Assembly: GCA_963784995.1 (NCBI GenBank)
Contig: CAWATZ010000002.1
Span: 1,674,001 to 1,738,000, forward strand
Direction: 5' to 3'
Origin: CAWATZ01 sp963784995
GTDB lineage: Bacteria; Planctomycetota; Planctomycetia; Gemmatales; Gemmataceae
DNA length: 64,000 bases
The notes below the pieces were generated by a model. That model saw only the letters and a program-made list of their open reading frames with translations, did not search any database and was not told the origin of the DNA. Made by a program: the position numbers and the translations under genes. This document shows positions 60,823 through 64,000 of this stretch, one piece after another. Position 1 is the first letter of the stretch; the number at the start of each line of letters is the position of its first letter.

Positions 60823-60960
60823 ATGCCCTATCACGTGTGGAATCTGGCGACCTCCGAGGAGCGAGTGCTGTTCCACGAGTACGCGGAACTGATCGAAACG
60901 CTCGGCGGCGCTATTCGCTCACCCTCACCGAAGGCACTGATGCCGAGTGGGAGTAATTAA
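60823..60960 (+). CDS. Small unknown protein
   Basis: This 45-residue frame starts MPYHVWNLATSEERVLFHEY behind AGGAG. The C-terminus is probably also shifted: in the +1 frame after ETLGG it reads RYSLTLTEGTDAEWE before a stop, which looks more natural. No homology. Confidence 0.4.
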   Translation: MPYHVWNLATSEERVLFHEYAELIETLGGAIRSPSPKALMPSGSN

Positions 60961-61062
60961 CGGGGTGAGGTTACACCGGGCGTCAAGTGTTCGTCGAACC
61001 GGCTTGAGCAGCTTACGGACAAAAGTCTATCGATCGGTGTCAGCAATCGGAGGCCATACACC

Positions 61063-61800
61063 ATGAACACGCCAGCCAGCCAGGTCACCGTTACCCTTCG
61101 CATTCCGGGCCAGTGGGCGCATCCCCAAGAGCTTGTGGAGCGTCTGCCGGCCGACTGCCGCTTGACAGGTGAGACGCTGGTCTTGCCGGACGCCACGACA
61201 ATCGAATTTGGGGCCATGCCGGCCGACGCTCAGTTTGCTCAGATCTTTCGCTCCTCCTGCCGGCAGCCGCCGACCGAAGAGGAGCTGGCGACGGTCGCCG
61301 GCTACACGGTCAACCTCTTCCTGAGCGGCCCCGGCGGCTCGGCTCAGGCGGCCCGGACGATGATGCAAGCGGCCGCGGCCCTGGTGCAGGCCGGCGGCGC
61401 CGGGGTGTTCATTGACAATAGTGCCCTGGCTCACGGCGGGCAGCAGTGGCTGGACATGACCGAGGACGGCGGCCCGGACGCTCTGAGCTTTGCCTTCGTC
61501 GCCATCGTTCGCGGCCAGACGGAGGTCTGGACGATGGGCATGCACGTGCTGGGTTTGCCCGACGTGGTGATGAAACGCGGCGACGTCGAGGCGGGCGGCT
61601 TTGACGTCGTCGAGATGATCCGCTACCTGGCCCGAGGTGACAAGCCGGTGGACGACGGTCACGTGATCGTCGATCTGGACGGACCCCGGTTCCAGGTCTT
61701 CAGGCAGGCCAGTCCTGGCCGGTTCGCGGCGAGTCCAATGCACAATCCCTTTGGACGTTTGCAGCTCGTCAGCATGCGAGACGTCGCCGAGTCGAATTAG
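61063..61800 (+). CDS. DUF4261-like protein
   Basis: This 245-residue protein has a conserved-looking core: GPGGSAQAARTMMQAAAALV, GGAGVFIDNSALAHGGQQW, TEVWTMGMHVLGLPDVVM, FDVVEMIRYLARGDKPVDDG. It resembles DUF4261, known from immunity and toxin-neighbour contexts but biochemically undefined. No signal peptide or TM. It is convergent with xylA across a long palindrome. Confidence 0.65.
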   Translation: MNTPASQVTVTLRIPGQWAHPQELVERLPADCRLTGETLVLPDATTIEFGAMPADAQFAQIFRSSCRQPPTEEELATVAGYTVNLFLSGPGGSAQAARTMMQAAAALVQAGGAGVFIDNSALAHGGQQWLDMTEDGGPDALSFAFVAIVRGQTEVWTMGMHVLGLPDVVMKRGDVEAGGFDVVEMIRYLARGDKPVDDGHVIVDLDGPRFQVFRQASPGRFAASPMHNPFGRLQLVSMRDVAESN

Positions 61801-61895
61801 GTATGGCTGTTTGGACGTTTGAGCGTTGGAGTGCTCGATCAATTCCAGCGTCTCGGCCAGCGCCAGCCGGTCGGCCCCGGCTGGATGCGGCTAAA

Positions 61896-62003
61896 AGCGT
61901 TCGGAAGAAAGGAACGGAGTGAGCCGCCGGGCTTGCCCCGGCGGTCTTCTGCTCCGGACCGCCGGGACAAGCCCGGCGGCTCACTTCCTTTCTTCCGAAC
62001 GCT
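61896..62003. repeat. Long imperfect palindrome between convergent genes
   Basis: Outer arms AGCGTTCGGAAGAAAGGA / TCCTTTCTTCCGAACGCT and inner arms AGTGAGCCGCCGGGCTTG / CAAGCCCGGCGGCTCACT. A strong hairpin on either strand; probable bidirectional terminator and dispersed repeat. Confidence 0.85.
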
Positions 62004-62011
62004 CTAAACAA

Positions 62012-63325
62012 TCACCCCAGATACCGATTGATGACGTTCTCCAGCATTTCCTGCCGGCCGGAGACGTTCCGGGCGGCGTCGCCCTTCTCCAGCAGGTACG
62101 CCTCCAGTTTGTCGAAATCCATCTGGCCCGCCTCGATCTGCTTGCCGATACCCTCGTCCCACGAAGAGTACCGCTGCTTGACGAAGTCCTTCAGCACGCC
62201 GTCCTTGCGAATCCGGGCCGCGATCTTGAGGCCCTGGGCGAAAGCGTCCATCCCACCAACGTGTGCGTGAAACAGGTCGATCGGCTCGAAGCTCTCGCGG
62301 CGCACCTTGGCGTCGAAGTTGACGCCGCCGGGGGCCAGGCCGCCCTGGGCCAGGATCACCAGCATGCAGCTGGTCGTCAGGTACAGGTCGGTCGGGAACT
62401 GATCGGTGTCCCAGCCCAGCAGCAAGTCACCCCGGTTGGCGTCGATCGAGCCGAGCATGCCATTGGCCGAGGCGTAGACCAGCTCGTGCATCATCGTGTG
62501 GCCGGCCAGGGTGGCGTGGTTGGTCTCGACGTTCAGCTTGAAGTGATCGGCCAGGCCGTAGCCGCGCAGGAAGGCGATGCAGGCCGCCGCGTCGAAGTCG
62601 TACTGGTGCGTGGTCGGCTCCTTGGGCTTGGGCTCGATCAGGAACTGGCCGGTGAAGCCGATCTTCTTCTTGTAATCGGCCGCCATGTGGAAGAAGCGAG
62701 CCAGGTGATCCAGCTCGCGTTTCATGTCGGTGTTCCAGAGGTTGACGTAGCCTTCCCGGCCGCCCCAGAAGACGTAGTTGCCGCCACCCAGCTCCAGGGT
62801 GACCTCCAGGGCCTTCTTGACCTGGGCGGCGGCGTAGGCGAAAACGTCGGCGTTGCAGCTGGTGGCGGCGCCGTGGACGAAGCGCTTGTTGCTGAACAGG
62901 TTGGCGGTGCCCCACAGCAGCTTGATCCCGGTCCGCTGCTGCTCCTCCTTGAGGGCCTTGACCACCCTGTCGAGGTTGGCGTTGGTTTCGCGGAGGTTGC
63001 TGCCTTCCGGGGCGACGTCGCGGTCGTGGAAGCAGTAGAAGGGCGCGCCGAGCTTCTCCAGGAACTCGAAGGCCACGCGGACTCGCTTAAGGGCCATGTC
63101 CAATGAATCGGTGCCGTCCTCCCACGGCCGCACTGCACACCCGGGACCGAACGGGTCGCCGCCCTGGCCCCGGAAGGTGTGCCACCAGGCGACCGCGAAC
63201 CGCAGCCGTTCCTTCATGGTCTTGCCTTCGACCACCTCGTCCGGGTTATAGTGGCGAAAGCTCAAGGGATTGGTTGACTGGGGGCCCTCGTAGCGGATCC
63301 GCTCGACTTCGGGAAAGAAAGCCAT
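62012..63325 (-). CDS. xylA: Xylose isomerase
   Basis: This 437-residue protein starts MAFFPEVERIRYEGPQSTNP at 63325 (AGG 9-10 nt upstream; a TTG 15 nt earlier is less likely). Family motifs: CFHDRDVAPEGSNLRETN, WGGREGYVNLWNTDMKREL, LIEPKPKEPTTHQYDFD, NVETNHATLAGHTMMHEL, ANRGDLLLGWDTDQFPTDL, HVGGMDAFAQGLKIA. Metal-binding Glu, Asp and His residues are in place. It interconverts D-xylose and D-xylulose (or glucose and fructose) in the cytoplasm. No xylulokinase or transporter is nearby. Confidence 0.96.
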   Translation of the reverse strand: MAFFPEVERIRYEGPQSTNPLSFRHYNPDEVVEGKTMKERLRFAVAWWHTFRGQGGDPFGPGCAVRPWEDGTDSLDMALKRVRVAFEFLEKLGAPFYCFHDRDVAPEGSNLRETNANLDRVVKALKEEQQRTGIKLLWGTANLFSNKRFVHGAATSCNADVFAYAAAQVKKALEVTLELGGGNYVFWGGREGYVNLWNTDMKRELDHLARFFHMAADYKKKIGFTGQFLIEPKPKEPTTHQYDFDAAACIAFLRGYGLADHFKLNVETNHATLAGHTMMHELVYASANGMLGSIDANRGDLLLGWDTDQFPTDLYLTTSCMLVILAQGGLAPGGVNFDAKVRRESFEPIDLFHAHVGGMDAFAQGLKIAARIRKDGVLKDFVKQRYSSWDEGIGKQIEAGQMDFDKLEAYLLEKGDAARNVSGRQEMLENVINRYLG

Positions 63326-63641
63326 TGTCTCTACCTGCAAGGATCAAGAGTCGTCTATCTCGGGGAATGCAAGGATACTCTAGCGGCCTGCACGGCCGGC
63401 GGCAACAAGGGCCCTCAGCCCGGTCCCGGCGGCAAAGCCGGCCGGCCCTTGCAGTCCCCATGAAATCCTCACAATCGACAAACCTTGCCCCTCCCGCCCG
63501 CTTTCGTTACAAAACGTTCCTGGCATGGTGCGGAAAAAAATGGTAAAAGAGATAAAGGAGATACAATCCACACTCCAGCCCGCTCGTGAAGCATGCATTC
63601 GCCTTTCCAAGATCGCCTCCCTCACCGATACGGAAGTCACA
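63326..63641. other. Divergent intergenic region, ~0.3 kb
   Basis: It holds the promoters of xylA and the S51-like gene. A GC-rich AAGGGCC...GGCCCTT palindrome spans ~63405-63450. A TACAAT at 63562-63567 could be a -10 box for the rightward gene. No gene was seen. Confidence 0.4.
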
Positions 63642-64000
63642 TGGAAGTACGATTGCTGAACCGCGTGAAGCCGATCTTCACACCCCGGCCCGCAGGCCCG
63701 AGCCTGCTCTTAATCCGGGTCCTGGCGCCTCGCAGCGCCGCCTTTCTTCTGGTCCTTTCGGCCCTGCTGCCGACCGTGGCCGCTGCCGCGGAACCGAACC
63801 CCGCTTCTCCGGCCGCCGTGCCTGGAACTCTGTTCATTGTCGGCGGCGGCACTTTGCCGGACGCCTTCCGGCGGCATTTCCTGGAACTGGCCGGCGGCAA
63901 GAATGCTCGCATCGTGTTCATTCCCACAGCCAGCACCAAGGCGGAGGAAGCGCAGCTGTTTCCCACCTGGCAGTTCTTCCAGTCCCAGCCGGTCAAGTCC
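63642..64000 (+). CDS. Secreted peptidase S51/cyanophycinase-like protein (partial)
   Basis: The start is ATG 63642 (MEVRLLNRVKPIFTPRPAG) and the frame is open to the window end. A long signal region (SAAFLLVLSALLPTVAAAAE) leads into GTLFIVGGGTLPDAFRRHF, LELAGGKNARIVFIPTAST, the opening of the S51/cyanophycinase fold. The Ser-containing nucleophile elbow would lie beyond the window. Such enzymes cleave Asp/Glu-containing dipeptides or cyanophycin. Confidence 0.75.

Overview
The window is GC-rich and looks like a planctomycete of the Gemmata group (order Gemmatales). Pointers are tandem ECF sigma factor plus membrane Ser/Thr kinase pairs, two TIGR02996-type leucine-rich-repeat proteins (start motif EAFxxAI, then YADWLDEH), a gene carrying the RGCWVVDLLLGKE tail seen in that group, formylglycine-enzyme-like, DUF1080-like, PQQ-repeat and peptidase S51-like secreted proteins, and many dispersed palindromes.

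Positions 1-23858 (minus strand) hold five tandem paralogous cassettes. A full cassette is ECF sigma, then membrane kinase, then a secreted one-TM beta-sandwich protein, then a GT39-like membrane glycosyltransferase (complete order at 14983-8916). Others are trimmed, chimeric or frameshifted. Two more cassettes lie at 35623-30296 and 38875-35805. Each intact kinase carries its own N-terminal HxxxCxxC finger of anti-sigma type, a kinase domain, one to three TM segments, a CxxC zinc ribbon and a beta-rich outer sensor. I infer that sensor, kinase and sigma-binding parts sit on one polypeptide beside the cognate sigma.

Positions 24778-30219 are accessory: an FGE-like protein, a DUF1080-like lectin/hydrolase, an unknown, an LRR protein and a Gemmata-type unknown. 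Positions 39141-43686 hold a sigma-PDZ relic and a second type of sigma/kinase pair (kinase plus TPR) whose activation loop is interrupted by a perfect 38-bp inverted repeat. Positions 43700-52678 hold a PQQ-repeat protein, a BON protein, a SirB1-like protein, and a plus-strand run of kinase, NagA-like deacetylase, AAA ATPase and class C beta-lactamase-like protein.

Positions 53078-57642 are a junk-rich zone: relics of a type I restriction R subunit and a DUF4011 helicase, a phosphoribosyltransferase-like gene, an LRR protein, and a 3'-truncated group II intron. Directly downstream, at 57702-59240, is the most striking item. A linalool dehydratase/isomerase-like protein has both conserved active-site cysteine positions encoded by in-frame UGA. 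The second UGA is followed by a hairpin whose GGUCU loop sits at exactly the position of the E. coli fdhF SECIS loop. I read this as a new double-selenocysteine protein.

The end of the window has small DUF-type genes (several frameshifted), xylose isomerase, and the start of a peptidase S51-like protein. About ten genes show single indels relative to paralogs or expected sequence, so some 'pseudogenes' here may be assembly errors. No rRNA, tRNA or CRISPR array was recognised.
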